From: Cyathus striatus
Lineage: Eukaryota > Basidiomycota > Agaricomycetes > Agaricales > Nidulariaceae
Length of the DNA stretch: 64,000 nt
NCBI GenBank assembly: GCA_025738555.1
Contig: JAOVFP010000015.1
Location: 124,001 to 188,000 of the forward strand
Reading direction: 5' to 3'
Shown: positions 33,105 through 45,036 of the stretch, piece after piece
How positions within the stretch are numbered: the first letter of the stretch is position 1
Layout of the letters: each line of letters starts with the position of its first letter
Position numbers and translations under genes: made by a program
Notes under the pieces: model-generated
Told to the model about the DNA's origin: nothing
The model's input: the letters and a program-made list of their open reading frames with translations, nothing else
Database searches by the model: none

Positions 33105-33608
33105 CTCGTGGTGCATGTGAACTAACTTACTAGCCTTTCAACCTCCCGAAGGATGTGCCGAAATGCAGTCGGCTCTGTATAGGTGCGTGCTGCCAAAATA
33201 CATACTTTACTCAATTTAATAATTTTTGGGTTCTACCAAGTCGGTGGGCGGGAGTCATGTATTTCATTCTGATATGCCATAATATATACCTTTTTGGGGA
33301 GGGCAAAGTGCATAGCTTTCTGCCTTATAAGGGCGCTGTCAATACTTTGTGCGGAACCGACTTCATATGATCTTAATAAGTATGTATGGCTGATGTATAG
33401 TAAATTTCATCATAATATTATTTCCTAAACATTACATAGACAGCATGATATATAAATCATACCTATCCTCACATACTGTGTGGAGTTCTTCAGTAGGAAT
33501 AATAAAAAACATAAATAGGAAGTTTAGCACATGCAAAGGACAATGTAAGTATTCATACTCAAGCGCTCAATGATATTCACTACACGTTCTCGCTGCGTTC
33601 TCGGCAAT
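33105..33608. other. Non-coding spacer between two insertions
   Basis: Not present in segmental copy 1 at the matching place, so it is inserted or divergent sequence. No gene supported. Confidence 0.4.
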
Positions 33609-34109
33609 TATACTGTTATTTACCGGCCGGTTGTACACCATTAGCCACTTGTACAGTAGCACATTTCTCCGCTAACATTGCATTAAAATTTATAAAAATT
33701 AGATATATATGTAGCTATAAATCTAGTCTATCACATCATACACTCATGTCGGCATTAGGATATGTGATTCTGCTGCAATGTTAGATTTTGTGTGTTTTTT
33801 CGAATTTTGATGGCCCTGAACAACGTTAATCGGCATTGTGCATAGCTCTGTGATGCGACATCGCTTAGATTGGTCACAAAAATGTAACACTATAAGTACA
33901 ACCGGGTGGTGATGCCGGATTGCGCATCAAAATCAGTAAAACATAAGTTACTCTTTCAAAATATGTTGGAATGCCATAAAAGTTGAGAAATAGATTGTTT
34001 ACACTTCATACCTTGTGTCTGTAAACTTATTTAAGCTCTTAATATATTTTCAGTAATTTTATGACAAATTTAAGATTCAGTGTACAACCGGCCGGTAAAT
34101 AACAGTATA
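33609..34109. mobile_element. 501-bp MITE with perfect 30-bp inverted ends
   Basis: 33609-33638 and 34080-34109 are exact reverse complements (TATACTGTTATTTACCGGCC at the outer edge). TA or TATA at both edges is a candidate target duplication. No coding capacity. Its tip TACTGT is shared with the elements at 26771 and 50290. Confidence 0.9.
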
Positions 34110-34419
34110 GTATGAGTTTACACAATACGTTACGTAAGCGCTACCCGAAGATCCGGAGAAGCCGACATGTCGGAACTCAATTCCATCTGATGGGATTGAG
34201 CGTGGTTGGTAGGCTTCCCATACTCATGCTCTGAAGGAGTCACATAAGTATTATTGATTACTACAAAAAATTGTAATGTCTGTTCAAGAGTAAGAAATCG
34301 AATTGTTAAATGCATTGTGAGTTCTTGGTGAGTCGTGACACAGTACTGATCCAGTAGGGCTGGCCTGTAGTATCCGGCTAAGGGTTTTTTTGCTAGTGTA
34401 CGCTCGGTACTATTTTATA

Positions 34420-35430
34420 GCTATCCATGTCCACCGAGAGGTATGTATTTAGACAAAGTCGACTGCGGTGTGAAAATTTTTATGGTAATGTGGATGATCA
34501 TGGGTGCAGGATAAGAGGTGAGGCATGCATAGCAGCAGTTGGGAAACTGCAGCGGCCCCAGTGCGAACTCATTGGAGCGCTCAGAGCAGTGGGACAACTC
34601 AAGTTCCAGCGATTTTGTCTATGGTGTCAGACCTGACAGAGGCCTACGCATGAAAGAACCAATAATACGTAGTGCCTCGCCAGGACCGTGGCAATAGTAC
34701 AAGAAGATAATTGCCTACCAATTAGTCAGTCACAGTACGCGCATGCCAGACATCGGAGACGGGGAGCAAGAAAGCAAAAAAATAGAAAAGATATCCCACC
34801 GACGACGACGCAACCAACAAGTAGATCACGTGCTGGATCATCTAAACAAACAACCCCGAAATCAAGCACCCTAATTCGGCTTGGACAAAGCTCACGGAAA
34901 GAACAGTCATCGATGACGGAAAGAAAAGCGACAACTCTCTACACACGTTGCAGCACGCAATGCCTTCAAGCTATGTTTTCCTTTACTATAGTTTAATCAT
35001 TAAATTTTATTTGACTCATCTCGATATTTATCTATATAAATCCCTCTGTAGTTACCTACCTCTCGTCAGTTGAATACATCCGTTCACACCCACTTTATCC
35101 ACTCTCCACTGCTCAGCAAGGATCAAGTAGCTCAATAAGAGCGCCCTTAGGTCAACACTATTTTCACCAACATTTTCTCAGTATTCACTCTGGCATTACC
35201 TCAAAGTCTGAAGTATCTCAGATTTACCTCAAGCTCAATTTAAAACTCAGCTCTCGATTCGAAGCCACAAGCAGCTGACGGACGCAGCTGCACTCGCCGA
35301 GACCCTCGTCTCCCCTTTAACTTTAACAACACAACGGAGCCGACAGTGATGCGGTGGCCGTGTAGCTTTCTGTTGACATGCCCTATCATGACATGACCAT
35401 CCCAGCGCTTGGCAGCTGGCACTTGCCGCG
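34420..35430. other. Mixed flank: 5' block of the duplication plus inserted sequence
   Basis: 34510-34620 matches 24170-24270 (AGCGGCCCCAG). 34640-35430 has no counterpart in copy 1. It contains a 102-codon plus-strand frame (34688-34996) rich in Arg, Lys, Ser, Thr, Gln, which I regard as low complexity and not a supported gene. Confidence 0.4.
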
Positions 35431-35633
35431 AACCGGTCCCAGTGCATTAATTAAATTGGAGTTTCATAAAATCCGGCTGCCCCCGAATCTACGCGTAAGT
35501 CATAACCACGTGTCAACAGAACGCATCCCATTTTGAAATGTCCTGTCCCTGTCCCTACGCCGCAGCATCCGCCCAACCCCCATCCTCCACTAGCACTTAC
35601 CCAACACACTCATTACGCACGTACACATCCACC

Positions 35634-36947
35634 ATGTCCACAACAACCCCAGAAAAACTCGACGCACTCTTCGAATCAGATACCCCGTCACACGTGCACA
35701 ACATCCAAATTCCTCCCGAACTCCGACGCGCAACGCTCCGTATGGAATTCTCCCCCTCGTATGTTATCGTGGGCGTGTACCGCCTGACGGATAAGTTGAT
35801 CTATGGAGCTGCGTTGGAGAAGCGTAAACATGGGACGAGGAGGGGGATGGTTATTGGTGCTGTTTGGGTGGGTTCTTTTCTGTGTGTTGGGTGGTAGCAT
35901 GGGGTTGACGTATATGATTCTGATTCTGAAAGCGGTTTTGACGTATCGTATTCAGAAAGCGTTCATTCAGATCTTTTTAGCGAAGTACGCTTCTTGTCCC
36001 TCCCACTCCCACCATCTAAGACTGTCGTAGTTCTCCGAGGATAACAGGCCTATCAAACGACACAATATTCGGATACCAAGTCCCTTTCAATATCCACACC
36101 TATCCGTCCCCCTCCCTTCCCCTCTCCCTTCCCCTTCCTCCCTTACTACCCTAACCCCCCTTCTATGTATATAGATGAAACAATCCTCAACTTCTTCCTA
36201 GCGCGCAACATCCGTATCGCACGAGATCGCGCATGGAACTATACCGCCCAATCCCGTGGAAAAGGCCCTGAATTCTTTCAGCCGTATGTGGAAGAGTGGA
36301 GTACGCTTCCTGTTGTGGATATGAAATCCAAGTGGAGATGGTTGACGATGAAGGTGCTGGGTGGGCGGTTTGGGAATTTCGTTGTTAAATGGGGTATGTG
36401 TTTTTTTTGGTTTTGGGTGAGGTGAGGTGCTATGCTGATGAGGTGGGGTGTAGTTTTTCTCCTCCCATTTGACTCCCACCCGTTCGTTGGGATATTGGTC
36501 TCAGCATGGCTAAAAGCCCTCGGAACAGCGCAGTATTTGCATAAACACGTACTTCCCTTCCCCTCCCTCCCCTTTCCACCCCTGTATCATACTAACCATG
36601 GCCACGACACAGTACTTTGAAGCGAAAGGAATGTCAAAGTATCAAGTAGCTGTGTTTATGGAGGAGCGAAAGTGGGATTATAGGGGTACGTCTCTCCCTC
36701 CCTCCCTTTTTCCTATACCGACTAGATTCAAATAATCACTAACCTGAAATACGAAAAGCATTCGGATTCACAGCTTCTCTGCTCGAAAGCCTACCCATAA
36801 TTGGATTGGTGCGGCGATGTGGGCTTATGGTGCGTTCTTTCTTCCCTCCTCTTTTGAGGTGGGACATGGGTAGAACTGACGAGGGGGGTGGCGCTATATT
36901 TGGAGAGGAGGCAGCATCATGTTGCTAAGCGTCTCAAGGCGGAGTAA
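35634..36947 (+). pseudogene. Rrt8/Lds-like membrane protein, broken copy c
   Basis: Same family as copies a and b. It starts MSTTTPEKLDALFESD, with NIQIPPELRRATLRMEF, LIYGAALEKRKHGTRRGM and AVWVGSF in exon 1. Next come FLARNIRIARDRAWNYTAQS, PFVGILVSAWLKALGTAQYL and YFEAKGMSKYQVAVFMEERK. Two deletions are visible against copy b: 27 bp at CAATCCTC (36181-36188), in frame, and 25 bp at GGATTGGT (36803-36810), which shifts the frame and removes the LVFSISNRI block. The acceptor AG of the last intron is also gone (GCTAT in place of the TAG before ATTTGGAG). Thus the C-terminal motif EKRQHHVAKRL can no longer be translated in frame. Confidence 0.85.
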
Positions 36948-36964
36948 AGCAGGGGTGGGGAGGG

Positions 36965-38090
36965 ATTCCGAAAGGGAGTGTATATTCTACGTAATTTCGA
37001 GTGTGCTTGTGTATGCATGCGCTTATTTACTGTAATTGCTTTTTTGTGTTCTTCGTGGATGTTTGTATGGACATTTAAGCTCCTGTTCGTCCAGATAGTG
37101 CAGTGCAGCCTTTTATACTACATACTTAGTTACAAAGGTGGTTAATTTCTATGCTTCAGAAATGCTCAGGTTCACACCCAGTGACCGGTATTTCAGATAT
37201 CATTTGGTTGGTGGAGATGTAGTACAGTGAACACGGTCTTTCCGACTTGAGCCTCCTTTGGCTCATTGTATGTTCAAGTTTACCTTTATATATTACGCTT
37301 CTTAACGAATCATTTATTAGGCAAATGCTGAAAATCTCATACTGAGCGCGTGTTGCGACAGGTACAACCAGTAACGCCATGGCAAATGCAGAATCCTCAT
37401 CCGTAAGCTATTCTAAGCTATCAGTGTCGATCCTAACCAAGCTTTCGGAAAATTTTCACTAGAAAAGGTATTTTGTGTCGGTGGTTCAACCGTGAAAAAC
37501 CTAAACAACGAGAATTTGGTATGGAAATCAAAAAGAATACTAATGAAACTATCCATTCATTTGTTTTATAGCGGCCGACTTTTCCCCAAACACTTTGTAA
37601 TGGGCTCAACTTACATCCAGACCTTGTTGAACCCTTTCCTCCGCTGGAGGAAATGTTCAAGCAGCTGAGATCGCTTCAACTGGATTCAGGAAAGGTTTTA
37701 GCGGGTATTCCCGCGCGCCAAAGCGCGTAACCATATGGATCGATGGTGACTTCATAGGCCTACATAGCACGGCGCGCTACGTGATAGCTCGACATAGCTA
37801 CAGGCACTTAGATACAGTGTAGTACTGGTGATGTGTACTAGTAGAAGTAGGATAGCGAGCTATGTCGCCGAACGGAAAATCACGTGAGCGGAGCGGCGGC
37901 AACACTAATTTAATTTAAATTTGAAATGGACTATGTATCGATTATGTCAGCTAAAAATGGTTCTCGGTTCGTTCCGGCCCAGTCAATCATATTGTTCCTT
38001 CCTGTATTCTACGATTTTCTCTCTACAACCTATTAGTTACTTTCCAACTTCGACATTAGTTCATTACCTCCTCTTTTATCCATCCACACG
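36965..38090. other. Intergenic, partly duplicated; promoter side of the SET gene
   Basis: 36965-37210 matches 25640-25900. 37685-37870 holds short palindromic words (CGCGCGCC, GGCGCGC, TAGCTCGACATAGCTA). No gene supported. Confidence 0.4.
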
Positions 38091-39612
38091 ATGGCAAATA
38101 ATCAGACCAAGAAAAATATAACGTCAGCTGATAAAAATCCAGGTATGATACTCTACTGCTCTTAACCACGCTTTATGTTAATGTATCGCACTGGCACAAA
38201 GCCCCCACGTCTGACGCACTGCCTCATGAACGCATTGTGTCTTTTGGTGAGTTAATCAGTATCACTCGATGTATTATAGCCAACACTGACTTACATCGCG
38301 TAGAACCTCCTCCCATCCAAACCGACAGCCACCCGAGCGAACTAAGCTGTATCCTTAACACCGAACCCGTTCCCTTCACCCATCAACTTATATCTGAAAA
38401 AGCACTCCTGTGTACCCGCGTTCCAAAAGTATCACAAGACGAATATGGAACGACTGAATGCTTTCTCTACAGTAACACCGCATGGACTCTCTTCACCAAA
38501 CCCGGCTTTGGATGTGCTCCTAAAGTACCTAAACAGATATTCAAGCCGTACCAAATTCGAAGTGATGGTTTAGTAGGAGGGTTAGGAATGTTCGCGAAGC
38601 GCGATATTGAGTTTGGCGAGTGTATCCTGGTGGAAAGGCCGTTGATGGTTGCCCCATTGATTGTGGATCTCCATGGAATTGAGTGTCCCAAAGATATTCG
38701 CGATGCCGCTCATATTGACCCAGAGTGTGCGCCCAGGTGTCTTTTAGAACCTATGATAAGACTGATGTTAGACCGTATGAGTCCCGATAACAGGAAAGCC
38801 TATTTGGACCTGGATAATGCACACAGTAACTCTGTGCATAAATTATGTTCAATTTGGGGGACGAATTCGTTTCACTTTCCCGAGCTTGATGAGTTGGTCT
38901 CAGGAGATGACTCTAGTGTTATGTATACTATGGTTTTTAAAGAGATGTCGAGGGTCAATCATAGGTGAAAGCTCTAGTTTTTCTTCTTTTTCCTTTTTTG
39001 ACTCACAGACTATATGTTAGCTGCTTACCGAACTGCGAACGCACTTTTAATTTTAAATCCTTCACCCTGAGATTATCTGCTAGTAGGAATATTGCAAAGG
39101 GAGAGGAGATATTCTACAGCTACATCGAACCAATAATCGACTATCCTATTGCCGCGGATCGTCAAATGCAACTCAAATTCATTGGTTTTACCTGCTCATG
39201 TGCTTCCTGCTGTCCACTTGCACCAGCACATTCAACCAAATCAAGGTTCCAGTCTGGGTCCACTGGTCCCACGATTCCTATCCCTGACTCCTCTGACAAC
39301 ATACGTACGTCAATTCGCGACCGTTATTACAAGTTGGTTAAAAGCAACAACAACGACAAGCTAGATGATATAAACTACGCTAAGAACTTATTTGAGGATT
39401 GCAGGAGTTTGCTTACGGATGATAAAACGGGGATGACAGCAAACGGCTTTCAAGCGACGAATGAGTACTATGCCATTGTGCATTTAATTGGCATTTTGCT
39501 TTGCACTCTTTTCAGGCACAAGGAATATGCGGAACATAGCAAAGCAAGGAATGACGTACAGAATTTTATGATTGATATTATTCCTAAATCTAAGTACTTA
39601 GATCGAAAGTGA
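38091..39612 (+). CDS. SET-domain protein (putative lysine methyltransferase)
   Basis: Likely transfers methyl groups from S-adenosylmethionine to lysine of a protein substrate, in the nucleus or cytosol. Four exons: 38091-38142, 38202-38246, 38304-38964 and 39021-39612. All introns are GT...AG and all phases agree, giving about 449 aa. The SET N-part reads GLGMFAKRDIEFGECILVER (about residues 124-145). The NHSCLPN motif is formed exactly across intron 3 (about residue 252). RNIAKGEEIFYSYIEP follows, and a post-SET Cys cluster, FTCSCASCC, lies near residue 312. About 100 residues separate the SET halves with no MYND finger, so it is nearer to Set5-type or orphan fungal SET proteins than to complete SMYDs. 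A truncated paralog lies at 26280. Confidence 0.9.
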
Positions 39613-40499
39613 CTCATGTCATGAGGACGGTTTTGTTGTTCTCTCCATAAATTATCTGAGTTCAGAAAAAACTTGACTGTTAGGTAATCCATCAGAGACT
39701 CTTCGCTTAAGTAAATCTGATGAAAGTGAAATCAGAAAAGTAAAAAGCATGCGGTTCTGGAACACCGTAGCGTGGTAATGACGAAGATGCCTTGCAATTT
39801 TTATCAGCGACAGACAATGTCATTAGATCCTGTTGCTGTGTTAATAGAAAATTCTAATGGTAGTGCTGCGTAGATTAAATCCGAAAAGAACCCACATTTT
39901 CGAACGTGTGTGGCCAAGATGTAGCCGCGTTGGTATCATATTTAGCATGATGTCCTTGTATTTAGTGATGCAGTGCTTGGTAGACAAAAAACAATAAGGA
40001 TTGCTATATATGCTGTGTGTCCTGTGCCTGTCAGATTTCAGCTGGTAGGAATATGCACCGCAGCACATGGTACTTCTCTCGCATCATCAACATCATCGCA
40101 TAGAATTTCTTAGTACCTGTTGTAAAAACTACAGGAAACTTGCAGAATATAAGTTTGAGTTTGCAGAAATATGGAGATAGACAGATAGAACATCATACTG
40201 CTAGCGCAAACATTAAGCAGGAAACGACGTTGGAAGTTGATAAGAGGTTGATTTACCATCGATTGACCATCAATGTAGATTGAAGGGAGATGAGATGACG
40301 TATTGTTGCTGTGCGGCACGTGTACTTCCAACAAGGTATAGATACCGCTCCGAGTTTGTTTTCTTAAGAATTTCTCAGTTCGCTATATAATAATAGAGGA
40401 TAGTGGCAATGAAATGCTCTGTATCATCTAGCTGTACCCCTTCCTTTCTCTCCAGTGCCCGTCAATAACCACCCATACCCATTGTAAGCTGTAGCAAGC
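39613..40499. other. Intergenic with the D2 promoter
   Basis: 40384-40499 is conserved with the D1 upstream region: TATATAATAATAGAGGAT, GAAATGCTCTGTAT, CCAGTGCCCGTCAATA. The first is a plausible TATA box. The rest has no gene. Confidence 0.5.
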
Positions 40500-41733
40500 A
40501 TGAAGTTCTTGGAACGTTTCCATTTCTCTACGGAACCGAGCAACACGGACGTTACTGCACCCTACTTGCTAGAGCACAAGATAGCTGTCACTGAGGCTCA
40601 CATGAAGACACTACGTGTTGGGGAGGAATCGGACATGTCTATCGCCTGCGTTAAGAATGCTTGCAATGTGACGGAGACGCTCTTGAGGGATGTTGTTTGC
40701 CATGTAATTGTTTCGACCGTTTATCTCGTCTAGTTCTAACGCACCATTTTAGATGTCTTTACGTGTTGACCTCGAATTCTTTGCAAAGATCACCACGGAT
40801 ATTTGTCTTGTCGCATGCATGATGGTGGAAGTGCTGAAGACACTTCAAGGATGGGATGCAGATTTGGACACCGCGTTTTCCGCTCTGGAGAAGCTCTCCA
40901 AGTACGTCGTAATCAAATGCTGTGTTTCTTATTCACGCAATCTCTAATTTAAATCATAGTACACTGCAGAAAGCGGGGTGCATCACATCCAAGGCCATAT
41001 CCGAGAATATCCCTTTCCGGCTGTTGAAGTTCTACCATAACATGAATCGTACCGAGAGACTACGTAGCGAACTTCGGGAGGCCGTTGAGGCTTATGCGGT
41101 ATGTAGCAGCTTCTGTCAGACCTTTATAATCTTGACTGAAGACGTCTCGTTTCTTAGAAACACTGGGGCATACAGCTCATCAGCGAAGATATAAATGACT
41201 TCGCGCGGATTCAAGATCCCATTCTGCAAGCAGTAAAGGCACGAAAACTGAGTACCGTTCAATGCAGCCCTTCCAATCCGTCCCTCAATCCGGGAAGCGC
41301 AGCGGCAGATGGAGCACATAACATTCTGGACTCTCGACGTGAACGTGCGCAACCTGAGCATGTGGTAGTTGGTCCAGTGAACGAGCCACAATCCGTCTCG
41401 GCAGTTCCCAGTACCGCCACTAGAAGTGGTCCTTCTTCAAGTTCCAACGTCGGTGGACATGTCCCTCGTCTGAGCCGAGATCCTTTACCAGTACCTTCTG
41501 TACCGACGCGACCTTCTAGCCGTGCGCAAATCTCTAATTCAGTGAATCTTACCCCACCGTTCGATTTCACTCGTCGAACTTCAAGTCCTTCCATATCCAC
41601 TGTGTCTGGTAGCATCTCCTATACATCCATCTCCGGGAACTTCAGCGAAACACGTTCCGGAAGTGTCACGAACAACAGTAACTCGAACAACACGAGTTCC
41701 GTGATCATAAGTCGTCAATATAACAGGAGTTAG
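40500..41733 (+). CDS. Unrecognised Ser/Thr/Asn-rich protein D2, intact
   Basis: Function unknown. Exons 40500-40703, 40753-40901, 40960-41098 and 41158-41733 splice in frame to about 355 aa. It starts MKFLERFHFSTEPSN. Residues 20-200 look helical and have no signal peptide (KIAVTEAHMKTLRVGEESDM; LEFFAKITTDICLVACMMVE; RTERLRSELREAVEAYA; WGIQLISEDINDFARIQDP). From about residue 200 it is disordered, rich in Ser, Pro, Thr and Asn, and ends SNNTSSVIISRQYNRS. The paralog D1 (30877-29656) keeps the same exon structure in the opposite orientation. Conservation of exons, promoter and 3' end across the duplication is the main evidence that the gene is real. Confidence 0.8.
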
Positions 41734-43805
41734 GTTTTTGTACTAGGAGTTGTTTAGTTTATTATACCCCCTTATACCACTTGACTTTCCTTGTTTCCTT
41801 ATTTATTTCATCTGTTCCATTCTCCGATACTTGCACTTTATACCCACTACACACCCCTTACGAAATACTTATGGCTTCAACGACTTCATGAAATATATTA
41901 TATTGATACGGACATGCGATTTGGAATTTTGAATAATCTTCTAAATTCAACGAGTGATTCAAAAGATACGTTGTCAGGTAATATAAATACAATGTTGCTT
42001 GTCGCCGGAAGGAATACATGTTATAAAGAATGCAAGGGAATTATGGATGTGTTCGGTTAACACCTGGTGACAATGTTACTGCTACCAGACTCTCGTGCTT
42101 CGGACTGATATTCCTCTTTATCCCAGTGTGGAAGCCTTCTCGCTCGGTGTCCCGTTCCACAGCGCCTCGTGATATCTTACTTATAATAAAACGCTGCCGC
42201 ATAACTGCAGTAAAGCTACTTTTTCTCTTTCTCGAACCACTTCTTCCCTTCTTGATTGCTTCTTGTGCCCTTTTCTTCCTTGTTCGCGTTTAACTCTTCT
42301 CGTCCACTTCATTTTAGTACTTTATTCGCGTCTGCTCAATTCGTTCCGTGCGCAATACATATCTTGTTAGCGGTGTCAAGGTGCATCTTAGTTCTGTCAG
42401 ATGTTGCATTTCCACGTGCCGCTACTAAGGCGCCTAATTCTTGGTGCGAGAGTTCAGGGCATAGACGAAAAGGAAAAGAAAAGTTCGGTTCCGAGTGGGA
42501 ACCGATGTTTCAGATCTTATCAGGCCGCTTGCTCTACGGAGCGTCCGATGGTATGGCCGGCCACAAAGACCTTGTTTACTAACACCGTCTTGCAGTTGAT
42601 AATAAACAAATAAAACGGACTCTGAACGGACTGGACAGCTGACCACATACTTAGCAATGTGGTGATAATTAGTTCTTTGTGATGTATAGTAAATGGACAA
42701 GTACTCTATATAAGTATTAGTATAAATTAATGTGCTAATAAATTTATTGAAGTAGAAAAATGTGAAAGGCTTAGGCGCTAGAATGATCATTAGTATTGTT
42801 AATTACGATGTGCTTCAAGTTGGAGGAGGTAGTTTTTCGCTTTTTCTTTGGAAATTCTGATTCTAGAAGTGGTAGGAACGATCCAAATTAGTTGCAGAGT
42901 ATTTAAGTAATAAAGTATGACACTAACTGAGACTGCACGAGCTTTCACGGAGTCCGTGAACAAATATTATCATAGAAAATGAAGCAGAATTCGGCTTTAT
43001 AAAAGGTTTAGATAACCAATTATAATCAAATCCTAAACATGAAGTGAGAGATGAAGAGTTGACCAAAGAGTTTAAATAATGCATAAGAGTTCCCTTATGA
43101 CTTGCAAGATTAGGATAATGAGACTTACTTGATAAATAAAACATTAAGAGAGATGTGTATGCAACAAAGAGTGGGTAATTGGGTGCGAGTATTAAACCAA
43201 TTTAAAATGAGTGACGAGGTGATAAATATACGAGGAACAATATGCTCCAGCGCTGATAATCGACTACAAAATGTATATAAGATTAGAAAAATGGCGATTG
43301 AATTAATAATAAAAAATACTCACTTCCATTCTCATAGAATTGATACATACTATGAAAGAAGCACAAACGTCTTGGGGATCCAATGACTGGTCGATCTTCG
43401 CACTTTTATAGCTTTCAGGGAATTTACCTATGTGTACCATTGAATGCTTTCGAAACATCTAGAAGATTAATGAGCTTTTCGAAAGTAAATCACCTGTGAC
43501 CCTTGCATATAATCACAGGTATTTGGGCAAAGTAGTACGCCACTGCTGAGAGCAGTGGGTAAACAGTTGGCTATTCTTATTGGCTATACTTTTAATTAAA
43601 ACACAGGAGTATCTTTAGATGATCTACAGAATACATATTGTCAAAGAACAAGCAAATAAGGTGTAGGTATGGTGTGAGTGCGTTCAGGGTTCCTGTTTCG
43701 CGTTGATGCGTTACATTCCCACATGTTTACTTACACGAAGCTGCTGCCAAACACCATACAATAGACGATACCTGTCCGCCGCTAGACCAAGCAAGCGACG
43801 GTGCA
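41734..43805. other. Intergenic; 3' end of D2 then AT-rich DNA
   Basis: 41770-41870 matches the 3' flank of D1. From 42000 on only short open frames occur, none with a recognisable motif. Confidence 0.45.
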
Positions 43806-43890
43806 GCCGTTTATCTCTCCGTTATCTTCACGGTTCCGGTTCGGATCCGAACTTTTCTTTTCCTTTTCGTCAGGCCCGGAGAGTTCACCA
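43806..43890. repeat. Dispersed repeat R2, copy 1
   Basis: GCCGTTTATCTCTCCGTTAT and the following GGATCCGAA...TCTT...GTCAGGCCCG resemble 57011-57095 (GCCGTTTATCTTTCCGTTAT, GGATCCGAAAG, CATCAAGCCCGCAGAG). Class unknown. Confidence 0.55.
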
Positions 43891-44437
43891 TCAGTGGGAA
43901 TTATGTAAGTCTTACATCATACATGCAGCGCATTGTTTGGCATTGGTGGGTGGGTTAGGGTTACCTGGTTCGACTCCTATGCCTCATACAACTTCCCAAA
44001 TTCCTTCGCGTACCTCCCCCACTCTCTGCATGTCCAAGCCTTTGCCTGCCCCTGTTTACTCTTCTCGGTAGCAAATGGCAGCAACTCACGGGCGGGCCTT
44101 TCCCTCTTATCTCTCAACGGTGTAGGATTCGTAATCGATGGGAGCACTTGCAGCGTCAAGGGCATTGTTTCAACTTCTCGCTATAGCTTTGCACTCCAGC
44201 TCGGACTTCACAACGCTACATCGCGCTCCGGCATCCTCTCGCTGGGCCATTCAATGCTTCTCACCTATCTGCGCCTCAAGTTATCATGTCATGCTCACTA
44301 TAGCATACCGTGGTATCAAGCTTCGCCGAAGGGAAGGACCGATGCAGGATCGATGTAATTGTAGTTGGGCAACTCAGACGTGCGTTCGAACATATCTTCC
44401 ATACCTACGTCTCATTCTTCTCACATCTTCTTCCTTA
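43891..44437. other. Overlapping short frames, no gene supported
   Basis: Several overlapping plus-strand frames of 120-170 codons cover this area, but none has a known motif and they run on into the tandem repeat. I treat them as by-products of repeat composition. Confidence 0.35.
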
Positions 44438-45036
44438 CAGGTTCACAACACCCTGCTCCCTCCAGTGATGCATACGACGCACCAGGCTACTTCTTTCAGT
44501 GAGAGCATCGGTGAATGTTATGGAGACAGTGTCGGATGGGGTCCCAACTGCGCTTGGATCAAGCACCCATTGTCAGCCGTTGACGCTCTCTCAGCGATGT
44601 TCACTACCATCCAGGAGCTGCTGCTGGAGAAGCCTGAAAGGCAGACGTAGTGCATGCCCCATGGCTGGCTGGTTTAGACCTACGGAGGACAGATGGTTGA
44701 TTCATTACAGATTCACAACGCCCCGCTCCTTCTACTGAAACATACACCGCACCAGGCCACTTCTTTCATTTATGATGCAGGTGTGCTTGCTTATCCTATA
44801 CGAGCACCGGTGAATTCCGTCGGATCCATGACAGCTGTGCTTGGATCAAGCACCCATTGTCAACCGGTGACGCTCTCGCTCACTGATGCTGACCACCGTT
44901 TAGGAGCTGCTTTCGTTCGTATTTCGTTTGTTGGCATGGGGGTTCTGAGGCCTGATGGGCGTCCACGCCGTCGTGGTGGATCTCTAATGGCTAGCTGGTT
45001 TAAACCTGCGGAGGAGGACAGATGCTTGATTCGTTA
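44438..45036 (+). repeat. Tandem duplication, two units of about 266 and 331 bp
   Basis: Unit 1 (44438-44703) and unit 2 (44706-45036) share, in order: TTCACAAC.CCC.GCTCC.TC, the CACCAGGC.ACTTCTTTCA block, CTTGGATCAAGCACCCATTG, and near the end GGCTGGTTTAGACCTACGGA in unit 1 against AGCTGGTTTAAACCTGCGGA in unit 2. Unit 2 has an extra segment of about 65 bp. The units are diverged, so this is an old duplication. Confidence 0.8.

Larger units (their letters stand above)
32190..38350 (+). repeat. Segmental duplication, copy 2 (expanded by insertions)
   Basis: Partner of 23940-26580. Collinear blocks are 32190-32350, 34510-34620, 35440-37210 and 38091-38350. The differences in length are explained by inserts: the hAT-like element at 32361-33096, the MITE at 33609-34109 and extra sequence at 34640-35430. 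Confidence 0.85.

Noticed and set aside
34688..34996. 102-codon basic, Ser/Thr/Gln-rich frame
   Set aside because: Low complexity, no homolog in the window, no splice or promoter signal; kept only as a note in the spacer entry.
38467..38691. Minus-strand frame inside the SET gene
   Set aside because: Antisense shadow of the SET coding exon.
43958..43970. Telomere-like GGGTTAGGGTTA
   Set aside because: Only two units, inside unrelated sequence.
43960..43985. tRNA-like B box GGTTCGACTCC
   Set aside because: No matching A box, acceptor stem or anticodon arm around it.
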